NCBI RefSeq assembly: GCF_011927945.1
Contig: NZ_JAATJM010000002.1
Location: forward strand, 863,539-927,538
Origin: Brevundimonas alba
GTDB taxonomy: Bacteria > Pseudomonadota > Alphaproteobacteria > Caulobacterales > Caulobacteraceae
Length of the DNA: 64,000 bases
Direction: 5' to 3'
A model generated the notes under the pieces. That model did no database searches. It was not told the origin of the DNA and was given only the letters and a program-made list of their open reading frames with translations. Both the position numbers and the translations under genes were made by a program. Shown in pieces: positions 17,064-26,433 of this stretch (position 1 is its first letter; each line of letters opens with the position of its first letter).

Positions 17064-18911
17064 TTACTCGGCGGCGATGGCGGCGGCGCGGTTCTCGTCG
17101 ATGCGGGCGGTCAGGGCGGCGTGCTGGTCCCAGAGGGCGTCAGGCAGGCGGTCGCCGAACATCCGGTAGAAGTCCGGGATCAGCGCGGCCTCCTCGGCCC
17201 AGACGTCGACGTCGACGTCCAGCAGGGTCGCCAGATCGGCCTCGGACAGGGCGAGACCGGACAGGTCCAGCGCCTCGCGGGTCGGCACGCGGCCGACCGG
17301 CGTGTCCACCGCCTCGGCCTCGCCGTCGAGGCGTTCGGCGATCCACTTGAGGACGCGGGCGTTGTCGCCGAAGCCGGGCCAGACGAACTTGCCGTCCTCG
17401 TTCTTGCGGAACCAGTTGACGAAGTAGAGGCGGGGCAGGTTCGCGGCGGCCGTGCGGGCCTTCATCGACAGCCAGTGGGCGAAGTAATCGCCCATGTTGT
17501 AGCCGCAGAAGGGCAGCATGGCGAAGGGATCGCGGCGCAGCTCGCCGATGGCGTTCTCGGCCGCGGCGGTGCCTTCCGAGGCGACCGAGGAGCCCATGAA
17601 GACGCCGTGGTCCCAGTCGAAGGCTTCGGTGACCAGCGGCACGGCGGAGGCCCGGCGGCCGCCGAACAGGATGGCGTCGATCGGCACGCCCTTCGGGTCT
17701 TCCCACTCGGGCGCGATGGCCGGGCACTGGCCGGCGGGGGCGGCGAAGCGGGCGTTGGGGTGGGCGGCGGGCTGGCCCGACGACGGGTCGTGCGGCTGGC
17801 CCTTCCAGTTGGTGAGGCCTCCGGGGGCCTCCTTCGTCAGTCCTTCCCACCAGACATCGCCGTCGGCGGTCAGGGCGGTGTTGGTGAAGACGGTGTTGCG
17901 GGCGAGGGTCTCCAGGGCGTTGCCGTTGGTGTTGCGGCTGGTGCCCGGGGCGACACCAAAGAACCCGGCTTCCGGGTTCACGGCATACAGGCGGCCATCG
18001 TCGCCGATGCGCATCCAGGCGATGTCGTCACCGATGGTCTCGGCCTTCCAGCCCGGCAGCGTCGGCTGGAGCATGGCCAGGTTGGTCTTGCCGCAGGCCG
18101 AGGGGAAGGCGGCGGCGACGTATTTGGCGCGGCCCTTCGGATCGGTCAGCTTGAGGATCAGCATATGCTCGGCCAGCCAGCCCTCGTCGCGGGCCATGAT
18201 CGAGGCGATGCGAAGGGCGTAGCATTTCTTGCCGAGCAGGGCGTTGCCGCCGTAGCCGGAGCCGTAGGACCAGATCTCGCGCGTCTCGGGGAAGTGGACG
18301 ATCCACTTCTCCTCGTTGCAAGGCCACGGCACGTCGGCCTGACCCTCGGCGAGGGGGGCGCCGAGGGTGTGAACGGCGGGGACGAAGACGCCGTCAGAGC
18401 CCAGCACGTCCAGCGCCGCCTTGCCCATGCGGGTCATGATGCCCATCGACACGGCGACGTAGCCGCTGTCGGTGATCTCGACGCCGAGGGCCGAGATCTT
18501 GGAGCCGAGCGGGCCCATGGAGAAGGGCACGACGTACATGGTGCGGCCGGCCATGCAGCCGTCGAACAGGCCGTTCAGGCGGGTGCGCATCTCGACGGGG
18601 TCGGCCCAGTTGTTGGTCGGGCCGGCGTCGATCTCGTTGCCGGAGCAGATGAAGGTGCGGCTCTCGACGCGGGCGACGTCCTTGGGGTCCGAGGCGGCGT
18701 AGTAGCAGCCGGGGCGCTTGCTCTGGTCCAGCTCGCGCAGGGTGCCCTTGCCGATCAGGTCAGCGACGATGGCGGCCTTCTCGGCCTCGGAGCCGTCGCA
18801 CCAGTGGACGCGGGCGGGCTTGGTCAGGGCGGCGATCTGCTCGACCCAGGCGACGAGCCGGGCGTGATCGGTGGGGGCCGGGTGGAGGCCGGGAATGGCG
18901 GATGCGGTCAC
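17064..18911 (-). CDS. pckG: Phosphoenolpyruvate carboxykinase (GTP)
   Basis: Converts oxaloacetate and GTP to PEP, the entry step of gluconeogenesis. The protein is 615 residues, the size of the GTP-type enzyme. Key landmarks are the PEP/phosphate site [14 protein letters not shown], the nucleotide P-loop FPSACGKTN with the reactive cysteine, and [19 protein letters not shown] near the C-terminus. I chose GTG at 18911 because AGGAG precedes it; a longer frame reaches 18983 without support. It is monocistronic. An 8-bp-arm palindrome lies 53 bases upstream and may be its operator. Confidence 0.97.
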   Translation of the reverse strand: MTASAIPGLHPAPTDHARLVAWVEQIAALTKPARVHWCDGSEAEKAAIVADLIGKGTLRELDQSKRPGCYYAASDPKDVARVESRTFICSGNEIDAGPTNNWADPVEMRTRLNGLFDGCMAGRTMYVVPFSMGPLGSKISALGVEITDSGYVAVSMGIMTRMGKAALDVLGSDGVFVPAVHTLGAPLAEGQADVPWPCNEEKWIVHFPETREIWSYGSGYGGNALLGKKCYALRIASIMARDEGWLAEHMLILKLTDPKGRAKYVAAAFPSACGKTNLAMLQPTLPGWKAETIGDDIAWMRIGDDGRLYAVNPEAGFFGVAPGTSRNTNGNALETLARNTVFTNTALTADGDVWWEGLTKEAPGGLTNWKGQPHDPSSGQPAAHPNARFAAPAGQCPAIAPEWEDPKGVPIDAILFGGRRASAVPLVTEAFDWDHGVFMGSSVASEGTAAAENAIGELRRDPFAMLPFCGYNMGDYFAHWLSMKARTAAANLPRLYFVNWFRKNEDGKFVWPGFGDNARVLKWIAERLDGEAEAVDTPVGRVPTREALDLSGLALSEADLATLLDVDVDVWAEEAALIPDFYRMFGDRLPDALWDQHAALTARIDENRAAAIAAE

Positions 18912-18963
18912 GCGAACTCTCCTGAACGTCTGCCCGGCGATCTGACGCCGCCGTGGCGCTCCC

Positions 18964-18983
18964 TTGCGTGACAGATCACGCAA
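18964..18983 (-). promoter_or_regulatory. Palindromic operator candidate upstream of pckG
   Basis: A perfect inverted repeat, TTGCGTGA-CAGA-TCACGCAA, with 8-bp arms and a 4-bp spacer. It lies 53 bases upstream of the pckG start, in the divergent region shared with the DUF938 gene. The symmetry fits a dimeric repressor or activator. The spacing differs from CRP (N6 between GTGA and TCAC), so the regulator is not named here. Confidence 0.55.
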
Positions 18984-19118
18984 TGTTTCAGCCGAGATGG
19001 CATCGAAGCGGACGCGAGGTCAACCGCTGCAAGTTTCAACCTCCCGCGAGGGGGCCGCGCGGCTCCGGCTGCATAATTCCGGTCGCGGCGGAGGGCGGCG
19101 CGGGGTATCGGAGCCGCC

Positions 19119-19754
19119 ATGCAGACGATGGACGCCATCACCGCGACTCCCGCAGGCGCCCTCGCCTCGCCCGCCGTGGCGCGGAACACCGGGCCGATTC
19201 TGGACCTCCTGCGGGTCCACCTGCCCGCCCATGGCGAGGTGCTGGAGATCGCCGCGGGATCGGGCGAGCACGCCACGGCCTTCTCGGCCGCCCTGCCCGG
19301 CCTGACCTGGACGCCCAGCGATCCGTCGGCGGAGGCGCGGGCCAGCATCGCGGCCTGGGCCGGGGCGGCGGACCTGTCCAACCTGCGGCCGCCGCTGGCG
19401 GTGGACGTGCTGGACGAGGCGGGCTGGCCGGACCAGCCCTTCGCCGCCGTGGTCTGCATCAACATGATCCACATCAGCCCGTGGGCGGCGACCGAGGGGC
19501 TGATGCGGCTCGCACGGCGGGTGCTGCCGGTCGGCGGGCTGCTGGTCACCTATGGGCCGTATCGGGAGGCCGGGGTGCCGCTGGCGCCGTCCAATGCGGC
19601 CTTCGACGAGAGCCTGAAGAGCCGGAACCCGGACTGGGGACTGCGCGACAGGGAGGCCGTGGCGGAGGCGGCGAAGGCCGAGGGGCTGGCGCTGACGCTG
19701 CGGGTGGAGATGCCGGCCAACAATCTGATGCTGCTCTTCCGGCGGGTGCGATGA
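19119..19754 (+). CDS. DUF938 SAM-dependent methyltransferase-like protein
   Basis: A cytoplasmic protein of 211 residues in the DUF938 family, a branch of class I methyltransferases. The AdoMet loop is VLEIAAGSGEHA (about residues 41-52). The family-specific segment INMIHISPW follows at about 110, and TYGPYREAG further on. The ATG at 19119 or the one nine bases later could start it. Its stop overlaps the next ATG (ATGA), so it is co-translated with an rRNA pseudouridine synthase. The methyl acceptor is unknown, and the pairing hints at RNA. Confidence 0.85.
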   Translation: MQTMDAITATPAGALASPAVARNTGPILDLLRVHLPAHGEVLEIAAGSGEHATAFSAALPGLTWTPSDPSAEARASIAAWAGAADLSNLRPPLAVDVLDEAGWPDQPFAAVVCINMIHISPWAATEGLMRLARRVLPVGGLLVTYGPYREAGVPLAPSNAAFDESLKSRNPDWGLRDREAVAEAAKAEGLALTLRVEMPANNLMLLFRRVR

Positions 19755-20524
19755 GTCTTTCCCGGACCTACGACGGCGCGGAGCCGGTGCGGCTGAACAA
19801 ATTCATGGGCCAGTCGGGCATCTGCTCGCGGCGGGAGGCGGACGCGCTGATCGCCGAGGGGCTGGTCTCGATCGACGGCGAGGTGGTCACCGACGCGGGG
19901 CGCAAGCTGCAGCCGGGGCAGACGCTGACGCTCAACGAGCGGGCGACGGCGACGTTGGCCGAGGGCATCACCATCGTGATCCACAAGCCGATGGGCTACG
20001 TCTCGGGCCAGCCGGAGCCGAACAAGCTGCCCGCGGTCCGGCTTGTCACCGACAACAATCGGTTCGGCGAGGGCGTGACGCCGGCGGACGAGGTCTCCCT
20101 GCCCCCGATCGGGCGGCTGGACGAGGATTCGCGCGGCCTGCTGCTTCTGTCCTCGGACGGGGTGGTGGCCAAGGCGGTGATCGGGCCGGAGTCGGACCTC
20201 GACAAGGAATATCTGGTCCGGGTGACGGGCGACATCACCGAGAAGAAGCTGAAGATCCTGCGCCACGGCCTGATGCTGGACGGGCGGCAGCTGCGGCCGG
20301 CGTACGTCAGCCGGATGGAGTCGCACCGGCTGAAATTCATCCTGCGCGAGGGGCGCAACCGGCAGATCCGGCGGATGTGCGAGATGGTCGATCTGGAGGT
20401 CATCGACCTGATCCGGGTGCGGATCGGGCCGCTGAAGCTGGACAATCTGCCCGAGGGCAAATGGCGGATGCTGACGGCGGAGGAGCGGGCGGCGCTGATC
20501 CGCGGCGGGGTTTTACCCGGGTAA
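19751..20524 (+). CDS. RsuA/RluB/RluF-family rRNA pseudouridine synthase
   Basis: Converts a specific uridine of rRNA to pseudouridine. The protein is 257 residues: an N-terminal S4 RNA-binding domain (RLNKFMGQSGICSRREADALI), then the synthase domain with the catalytic Asp in GRLDEDSRGLLLLSSDG and the closing motif EGRNRQIRRMCE. The KPMGYVSGQ segment is closest to RluF-type enzymes (23S rRNA U2604), but the exact target is not certain. It is coupled by ATGA to the DUF938 gene. A palindrome, GTTTTACCC/GGGTAAAAC, straddles its stop codon (20510-20527). Confidence 0.92.
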   Translation: MSLSRTYDGAEPVRLNKFMGQSGICSRREADALIAEGLVSIDGEVVTDAGRKLQPGQTLTLNERATATLAEGITIVIHKPMGYVSGQPEPNKLPAVRLVTDNNRFGEGVTPADEVSLPPIGRLDEDSRGLLLLSSDGVVAKAVIGPESDLDKEYLVRVTGDITEKKLKILRHGLMLDGRQLRPAYVSRMESHRLKFILREGRNRQIRRMCEMVDLEVIDLIRVRIGPLKLDNLPEGKWRMLTAEERAALIRGGVLPG

Positions 20525-20836
20525 AACAGGAAAAATTGGGTCCAAACAGTCCATAGAGTCCGGTTTGGTCCGGAAACGCCTTGGGAAACAACGCGATAGG
20601 CGGACCTGATGCGGTCGGGGCGCAAGGCCGGAGAGTCCGTTCCGGTCGGGCGGGATATTCGATTTTCAAAGACCGGACGCCGCGACGGATGGCGAAACAG
20701 AAGCAGTGTACGGCCGCCCCCTCCTGCGGCGCGTTCGTGACGCTGACTTTCTGGCAAGCTGCTGAAAAGGTTCGCCTTCGTCTTCAAAAGTATGGAGACA
20801 GTGGGCGGATTGTCAGCACAGCGGCGTCGGCGGCGC
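20525..20836. other. Intergenic stretch, no gene recognised
   Basis: About 310 bases between convergent genes. It begins with the second half of a perfect palindrome (20510-20527) and is locally less GC-rich (20528-20580), with several GGTCC/GGACC-like short repeats. Frames open here read as unconserved arginine-rich sequence and lack ribosome sites. I see no RNA gene. Confidence 0.5.
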
Positions 20837-21283
20837 TCAGCCGCGCGGAGGTTCCAGATCGCGCATGTCGGCGTCGGCGTGGCCGCCGAAGCGGGGATCG
20901 AGCCGTCTGGCCCAGCTGAGCGGCCAGGCCTCGGTGACCGGCCCGTCGCCCCGCGCGTCCCACTCGAGATAGACCACCCAGGCCTCGCCCTCGACCGGCA
21001 GCGGCAGGACCCGCGGGCATTCGGTCCGCTCCTCGTGCCACAGCCGCAGCCGACCGCCCTGCGGATGGCCTTCGACCACCCGGTCGACGCGGAAGTCGGC
21101 GGTGAACGCGCGGTTGGGCCGCTCGGGCGCCTGCGTTTCGACGGCGACGACCGTGGCCACGGCGACGGTGACATAGTCCCGCGCCATCCGCTCGCCGGGG
21201 CCGTCGATCGGACGCATGCAGGCCTGGGCGGCGGGCGCGGCGAACGCGAACACGGCGGCGGCGATGAGGGCGGAACGGATCAT
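20837..21283 (-). CDS. Secreted hypothetical protein
   Basis: A 148-residue protein with a signal peptide (IRSALIAAAVFAFAAPAAQA, cleavage before C22 or M23). The mature part has a beta-rich middle (YVTVAVATVVAVETQ, then FRVDRVVEGHPQGGRLRLWHEE), two cysteines (ACM near the start and ECPRV) that could form a disulfide, and a short tail with DPRFGGHADAD. This resembles small periplasmic OB/Ig-like proteins of unknown role. The ATG at 21283 puts the signal peptide at the N-terminus; a longer frame is less likely. Confidence 0.7.
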   Translation of the reverse strand: MIRSALIAAAVFAFAAPAAQACMRPIDGPGERMARDYVTVAVATVVAVETQAPERPNRAFTADFRVDRVVEGHPQGGRLRLWHEERTECPRVLPLPVEGEAWVVYLEWDARGDGPVTEAWPLSWARRLDPRFGGHADADMRDLEPPRG

Positions 21284-21374
21284 GGCGGGCTCTCTCCTGA
21301 TCGGAGGAGAGCACGGCGGCGGCGGGGCCGCAGCCCTCAAGGCGGGATCGTCAGGTGACGTCAGAGGGCGGCGG

Positions 21375-21770
21375 TCAGGCCACCCCGGTCTCGCCCTGAT
21401 GCACGAGGTTGGCCAGAAGGGCGGCGAGGGCGAGGCCGTCGCCGGAGGTCAGCAGGTCGGTGACGCGGGGCGAGGCGGCGGCGAGATCGGCGCGGGCCAT
21501 GGTCCAGCCGGGGACCAGCCGGCCGGAGACCGGGGCGCGGACGAGGATGGTCAGGTCGGTGTGGCGCGGGTCGGCGGCCAGCTTGGCCAGCAGGTCGTCG
21601 AGCGAGGCGGTCGGGCCCTCGAGCAGCTGGACATAGGTGCGGCCGCTGAAGCCCAGGGCGCCGGTGATCCGGCCGCGGGCATTGTTCCACAGGGAGTCGC
21701 GCAGGATGTCGTCCATGGCCGTCTCGGGGTCGGGCCAGAGGGCTCGGCTGCGATAGACCAGACGCTCCAT
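21375..21770 (-). CDS. BLUF-domain blue-light photoreceptor
   Basis: A single-domain BLUF protein of 131 residues that should bind FAD and sense blue light. The residues needed for the photocycle are in place: Tyr6 (LVYRS), Asn30 (NNARGRITGAL), Gln48 in YVQLLEG, and the Trp89/Met91 pair in GWTMA. The DPRHTDL segment is also typical. No output domain is fused. The C-terminal 35 residues are helical and may be the interaction surface. It stands alone among unrelated genes, so its partner is not evident. Confidence 0.92.
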   Translation of the reverse strand: MERLVYRSRALWPDPETAMDDILRDSLWNNARGRITGALGFSGRTYVQLLEGPTASLDDLLAKLAADPRHTDLTILVRAPVSGRLVPGWTMARADLAAASPRVTDLLTSGDGLALAALLANLVHQGETGVA

Positions 21771-21882
21771 GCGCGGGGTGATCTCCGGGGTGGGCCGATG
21801 TGGGCAGGCGGATGCTAACGCGGCGGAGCTATGCCGGTTTCAGGGATGGCCGACAATACGGTGGCCGACATAGCGGGAGAGA

Positions 21883-22551
21883 TCAGGCGATGGCGTCGAG
21901 CGGCACGCCCATCCGCGCCGCCGTCAGCTCGCGGGCCTTTTGCCGCGCCGGACGGGCGAAGGCGCGGGCGTAGAAGGCCTTCACCCTGGGGTAGCCGTCC
22001 ATCAGGTCGGTCTCGCGGATTTCGCGCAGGACGTCGGCCAGGGTGAGGTCGGCGATGGTGAAGTCGTCGCCGGTGATCCACTCATGCCCCTCCAGCTGGC
22101 GCTCCAGCCCGGCCAGCCACCGGTGGGCGAGACCGACGAGGAACTCGCGCGCCGCCGGGTCCTTGCCCATGAAGCCCGCGTCGACCATGGCGATCATCGA
22201 CAGGGTGGGCTGGACGGTGGCGGTGGCGGCGAAACACCACTGGATGACCTTGAGCCGCCCGGCTTCGTCGGCGGGCATGAGGCGGCCGGATGTCTCGGCC
22301 AGATGGATCAGGATGGCGCAGGATTCGGCGATGACGAGACGCCCGTCGGGGCCGTCGTCCTCGAGCACCGGGATCTGGTTGAACGGGCTGATGGCCGAGA
22401 ATGCGGGGCTGTCGGCCTCGCCGGCGAGATAGTCGAGAGGGCGGACCTCGTACGGCAGGCCCATCTCCTCGAGCGCCCACTGGATGCGGATGTCCTTGGT
22501 CTCGCCGATCCCGCCGGGGAACATGTTGGCGAAGGCGTGGAGGGTGATCAT
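21883..22551 (-). CDS. Glutathione S-transferase family protein
   Basis: A 222-residue cytoplasmic GST. The N-terminal thioredoxin-like domain ends with NQIPVLEDDGPDGRLVIAESCAILIHLAE, including the conserved cis-Pro and the Glu-Ser that bind glutathione. The C-terminal domain is all-helical (WITGDDFTIADLTLADVLRE, with the N-capping box). Substrates cannot be inferred. Its start codon lies only 14 bases from a two-hairpin palindromic repeat (22566-22617), which therefore forms most of the untranslated leader and may supply the purine-rich ribosome site. Confidence 0.92.
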   Translation of the reverse strand: MITLHAFANMFPGGIGETKDIRIQWALEEMGLPYEVRPLDYLAGEADSPAFSAISPFNQIPVLEDDGPDGRLVIAESCAILIHLAETSGRLMPADEAGRLKVIQWCFAATATVQPTLSMIAMVDAGFMGKDPAAREFLVGLAHRWLAGLERQLEGHEWITGDDFTIADLTLADVLREIRETDLMDGYPRVKAFYARAFARPARQKARELTAARMGVPLDAIA

Positions 22552-22565
22552 CAGATGAGCCTATT

Positions 22566-22617
22566 CCTTCTCCCCTTGAGGGAGAAGGTGGCCCGGAGGG
22601 CCGGATGAGGGGTGAGA
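22566..22617 (+). repeat. REP-like two-hairpin repeat, family A copy 1
   Basis: The first hairpin has a 9-bp stem CCTTCTCCC/GGGAGAAGG. A second hairpin follows (GGCCC-GGA-GGGCC), then a GGATGAGGGGTGA tail. It is in the same orientation as copy 2 (23048) and nearly identical to it. The pair brackets the DUF559 gene: this copy ends 9 bases from that gene's stop codon and also sits in the leader of the GST gene. Confidence 0.9.
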
Positions 22618-22625
22618 CACGGACG

Positions 22626-22982
22626 CTAACGCATTCGCTCCGCGTGTTTCCGAACCGCCTCCAGCACCACCGCAGGATTTCCCAGCACCGCCTCGTTATC
22701 GAACCGCAGAACGGTGAAGCCGGCCTTGGCGGTGAGCCATGCGTCACGGGCGGCATCGCTATCGGTGCGCAGGACATGCACCCCGCCGTCCAGTTCGATG
22801 ATGAGCTTGAGAGCCGGGCAGCAGAAGTCGGCGACGTAGGGGCCGACGGGCGTCTGGCGTCGGCATTTGAACTGACCGAGTCGGCGGTCGCGCAGGAGTT
22901 TCCACATCGCCGCCTCGGCCATCGTCGGTTCGCGGCGAGAGCGACGGGCGGCGGTCCGGGTGCGCTCGGTCGGCTTGAGCAT
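22626..22982 (-). CDS. DUF559 endonuclease-like protein (first)
   Basis: A 118-residue single-domain protein of the DUF559 family, which has the Vsr/restriction-endonuclease fold. The expected acidic core is present: a Glu in MAEAAMW (Glu23), Asp52 in PYVADF, Glu63 and Asp65 in IIELDGG, then His69. The VLRFDNEAVLGNPAVVLEAV tail is typical. A single-strand or nicking DNA endonuclease activity is inferred from fold, not shown. The gene is enclosed by two direct copies of a palindromic repeat (22566 and 23048), with an inverted third copy beyond. It has no methylase or other restriction partner. Confidence 0.87.
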   Translation of the reverse strand: MLKPTERTRTAARRSRREPTMAEAAMWKLLRDRRLGQFKCRRQTPVGPYVADFCCPALKLIIELDGGVHVLRTDSDAARDAWLTAKAGFTVLRFDNEAVLGNPAVVLEAVRKHAERMR

Positions 22983-23047
22983 GCGCCAAGCGTAGCAGGA
23001 CGCGGAGCGGTGTCAGCCCTTTGCCTACCGTTGCGGGTAGCCGGCAT

Positions 23048-23099
23048 CCTTCTCCCCTTGAGGGAGAAGGTGGCCCGGAGGGCCGGATGAGGGGTGAAA
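23048..23099 (+). repeat. REP-like two-hairpin repeat, family A copy 2
   Basis: A near-identical direct copy of the repeat at 22566, with the same two stems and the same tail (ends GTGAAAC in place of GTGAGAC). It lies 65 bases upstream of the DUF559 start codon. Together with the inverted copy at 23161 it forms a head-to-head pair separated by about 60 bases, like a BIME. Confidence 0.9.
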
Positions 23100-23160
23100 C
23101 ACTTTAGTTCCGTGAATTATCCCGACATCGGCGGTCGGCGGCTTGTCGGACGGGCCGGAG

Positions 23161-23214
23161 TCTCACCCCTCATCCGCCCCCTCCGGGGGCACCTTCTCCC
23201 TCAAGGGGAGAAGG
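23161..23214 (-). repeat. REP-like two-hairpin repeat, family A copy 3 (inverted)
   Basis: The same repeat in the opposite orientation. The first stem is identical, but the second hairpin is GCCCCC-GGA-GGGGGC in place of GGCCC-GGA-GGGCC, so pairing is kept despite base changes. It lies inside the 3-prime end of the phosphatase gene and supplies its last 16 codons and its stop. Confidence 0.9.
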
Positions 23215-23528
23215 AAGCGCCCGACCTTCTTCTCCAGCAGCGCCACCAGCTCGGGCTGCATGAAGGCGTACTCGTCCGGGATGTCGAGGCAGATGACGCG
23301 GGCGGACTTCAGGTGGGCCTTGAAGCGGCGCTGGAGCTTGGCGCGGTGGGCGCGCTCCATGACGAAGATGAGGTCGGCCCAGTCGAGGTGGTCGGGCGTG
23401 ACCGGCTCCTCCGCATCGGGCGCCAGGCCGGCCGAGGCGGTCTCGACGCCGGGGTGGTGGGCGAAGACGCGCTCGGCCGTCGGGGAGCGGAGGCGGTTGC
23501 GGGCGCAGAGGAAGAGGAGGTTGGTCAG
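23163..23528 (-). CDS. Low-molecular-weight protein tyrosine phosphatase-like protein, probable CTG start
   Basis: A 121-residue protein with the phosphatase loop C8-A-R-N-R-L-R14 followed by SPTAE, and the family segments ADLIFVMERAHRAKL and CLDIPDEYAFMQPELV. The frame is open from a TAA at 23552-23550, but no ATG, GTG or TTG occurs before the conserved N-terminus. The CTG at 23528 has AGGGA six bases upstream and gives the expected (M)TNLLFLC start, so CTG initiation is the simplest reading. The last 16 residues and the stop codon are encoded by an inserted palindromic repeat, so the natural C-terminus has been replaced. It starts 8 bases after the carboxylase gene. Confidence 0.75.
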   Translation of the reverse strand: MTNLLFLCARNRLRSPTAERVFAHHPGVETASAGLAPDAEEPVTPDHLDWADLIFVMERAHRAKLQRRFKAHLKSARVICLDIPDEYAFMQPELVALLEKKVGRFLLPLREKVPPEGADEG

Positions 23529-23536
23529 GGGTGTCC

Positions 23537-25069
<1,533 letters not shown>

Positions 25070-25161
25070 GGTCGGGTCGCCTTCCGTGTGTCCCGCACGG
25101 GATTAGAAGCGGAACCGCCGGGCGGCAAGCGGAACGCCCGCTGTTCGGGCGAAGGTCCTGT

Positions 25162-25575
25162 TCAGGACGTCGGCGTGGGCCGGTAGACGTAGTCGCGCAT
25201 GGGGCCGCAGCCGCCGGTGCGACCGTCCGGCGAATGGATGCAGATCATCAGCGGCGGCAGGTGCCGGACGGCGTCGGGCGCGTCGCAATCCACCTGCAGG
25301 TCGGCGGTGGCGCGATCGACACAGAGGGTCTCCGTGTCGCCGGAGGCCCAGACGAACCGCCACTGCAGGGCGCCGAACTCGGACTGGACCAGGGCGATGC
25401 AGGTGTTGGCCCCGCCGCCGTCGAGACAGTCGGCGGGGACCGGTATGGGGTTGGCCAGCGCCTCCTCCGGCGTGGGCCAGACGGCGTCCGCCCAGCCGAC
25501 GGGATCGGCGGAGGCGGCGGAGGCGGCCAAGGACGCCGCGACGAGCGTGGCGGCGGCGGACGGACGGGGTTTCAT
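25162..25575 (-). CDS. Secreted hypothetical protein, cysteine-containing
   Basis: A 137-residue protein with a signal peptide cleaved near ASADP (about residue 24). The mature domain has six cysteines (in ADCLD, NTCIA, TLCVD, VDCDA, MICIH, GGCGP), which could form three disulfides, and a central WRFVWASGDTETL strand. It is probably periplasmic. I do not recognise the family. It stands between pccB and the regulator gene with 60-90 base gaps on each side. Confidence 0.7.
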   Translation of the reverse strand: MKPRPSAAATLVAASLAASAASADPVGWADAVWPTPEEALANPIPVPADCLDGGGANTCIALVQSEFGALQWRFVWASGDTETLCVDRATADLQVDCDAPDAVRHLPPLMICIHSPDGRTGGCGPMRDYVYRPTPTS

Positions 25576-25638
25576 CAGGGGCCTCCGCGCGGCGAGAGGG
25601 CGACTAGAGGCCCCTCCCCGCGCGGATGCAATGCCGGC

Positions 25639-25962
25639 TCACCCGACGAAACCTGACGCCGGACCGGGCGAGGCTGCGAGGCCGGCCAGCCGGGTCAGTT
25701 CGGCGACATGGGCGGCGAAGGCGCGGCGGCCGGCGGGGGCAAGGCTGATCCAGGTGCGCTGGCGGCCGTCGTGGGACTGTTTGCGCAGCTTGACGTAGCC
25801 CGCGTCCTCCAGCTGCTTCAGGTGTTTGGACAGAACGGAGTCGGACACGGCGATGGCGTCGCGGATCATGGCGAACTCGGCCTCTTCCACCGCCGAGAGG
25901 ATGCCGCAGATCTGCAGCCGGCCGGGGGCGTGGATGACGGGATCGAAGGCGGCGGCGCTCAT
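25639..25962 (-). CDS. Winged-helix transcriptional regulator (HTH_34/MarR-like)
   Basis: A small DNA-binding protein of 107 residues. The helix-turn-helix is in ICGILSAVEEAEFAMIRDAIAVSDSVLSKHLKQLEDAGYV (landmark residues 19-57, recognition helix around SDSVLSKHLKQL). It is followed by the wing KLRKQSHDGRQRTWISL. The length and pattern fit the short winged-helix family that usually pairs with a membrane protein gene. Its ATG overlaps the stop of that membrane protein (ATGA). Three palindromic sites upstream of the pair are the likely autoregulatory operators. Confidence 0.87.
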   Translation of the reverse strand: MSAAAFDPVIHAPGRLQICGILSAVEEAEFAMIRDAIAVSDSVLSKHLKQLEDAGYVKLRKQSHDGRQRTWISLAPAGRRAFAAHVAELTRLAGLAASPGPASGFVG

Positions 25963-26420
25963 TCGCCGGTTCCCGTCTCGCGGCGGTAGACCCTGAGCCA
26001 CAGGCGCGATCCGACCAGGGCGAAGACGAAGGCCACTAGGCTCAGAGCGGCGATGCCCAGCAGGTGGATGTGGAGCGGCGGCTCGCGATAGTTGAGCACG
26101 ATGGCCGCCAGCATCAGCGGCAGCATGGCCAGACCCAGGCCGATGGCCACCCAGCGGGCGCGGCGGGGCGTCATGCCATTGACCGCCACCCCGAGCCGCT
26201 CGGTTTCGCGCCGGTACAGCAGGGCCAGGGCCAGCAGGCCGCCGGCGACGCCCAAGCTGTTGATCGGCATGTCCAGCGCCTGCGAACCGATCATGGCTGC
26301 GAAGATGGCCGAATAGGTCAGGTCGTAGCGCCACGAGCCGCGGGCGACACGGCGCTCGGCGGCCTTGCGGGACTGGCGGATCGCCTCGAGGGCTTCGGCG
26401 GGGGTCGGGTTCTCGGTCAT
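25959..26420 (-). CDS. Four-span membrane protein co-transcribed with regulator
   Basis: A 153-residue inner-membrane protein with a charged N-terminal region (residues 1-30) and about four membrane spans (YSAIFAAMIGSQAL, GVAGGLLALALLY, WVAIGLGLAMLPLMLAAIVL, LGIAALSLVAFVFALVG). The family is not named with confidence. Similar small proteins commonly travel with winged-helix regulators. It is first in a two-gene operon, overlapping the regulator gene by 4 bases, with the operator cluster 13-83 bases upstream of its ATG. Confidence 0.8.
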   Translation of the reverse strand: MTENPTPAEALEAIRQSRKAAERRVARGSWRYDLTYSAIFAAMIGSQALDMPINSLGVAGGLLALALLYRRETERLGVAVNGMTPRRARWVAIGLGLAMLPLMLAAIVLNYREPPLHIHLLGIAALSLVAFVFALVGSRLWLRVYRRETGTGE

Positions 26421-26433
26421 GGCGGCGGGCCTC

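Noticed and set aside
20581..20919. 112-codon plus-strand frame in the gap after the pseudouridine synthase
   Set aside because: It lacks a ribosome site and runs into the antisense of the secreted protein; composition is arginine-rich and unconserved in appearance.
22566..23214. Possible CRISPR array or IS ends from the repeated 50-base units
   Set aside because: There are only three copies, one is inverted, they are not evenly spaced, and no spacers or cas genes exist. The internal hairpins fit REP-like elements. No transposase or target-site duplication is visible.
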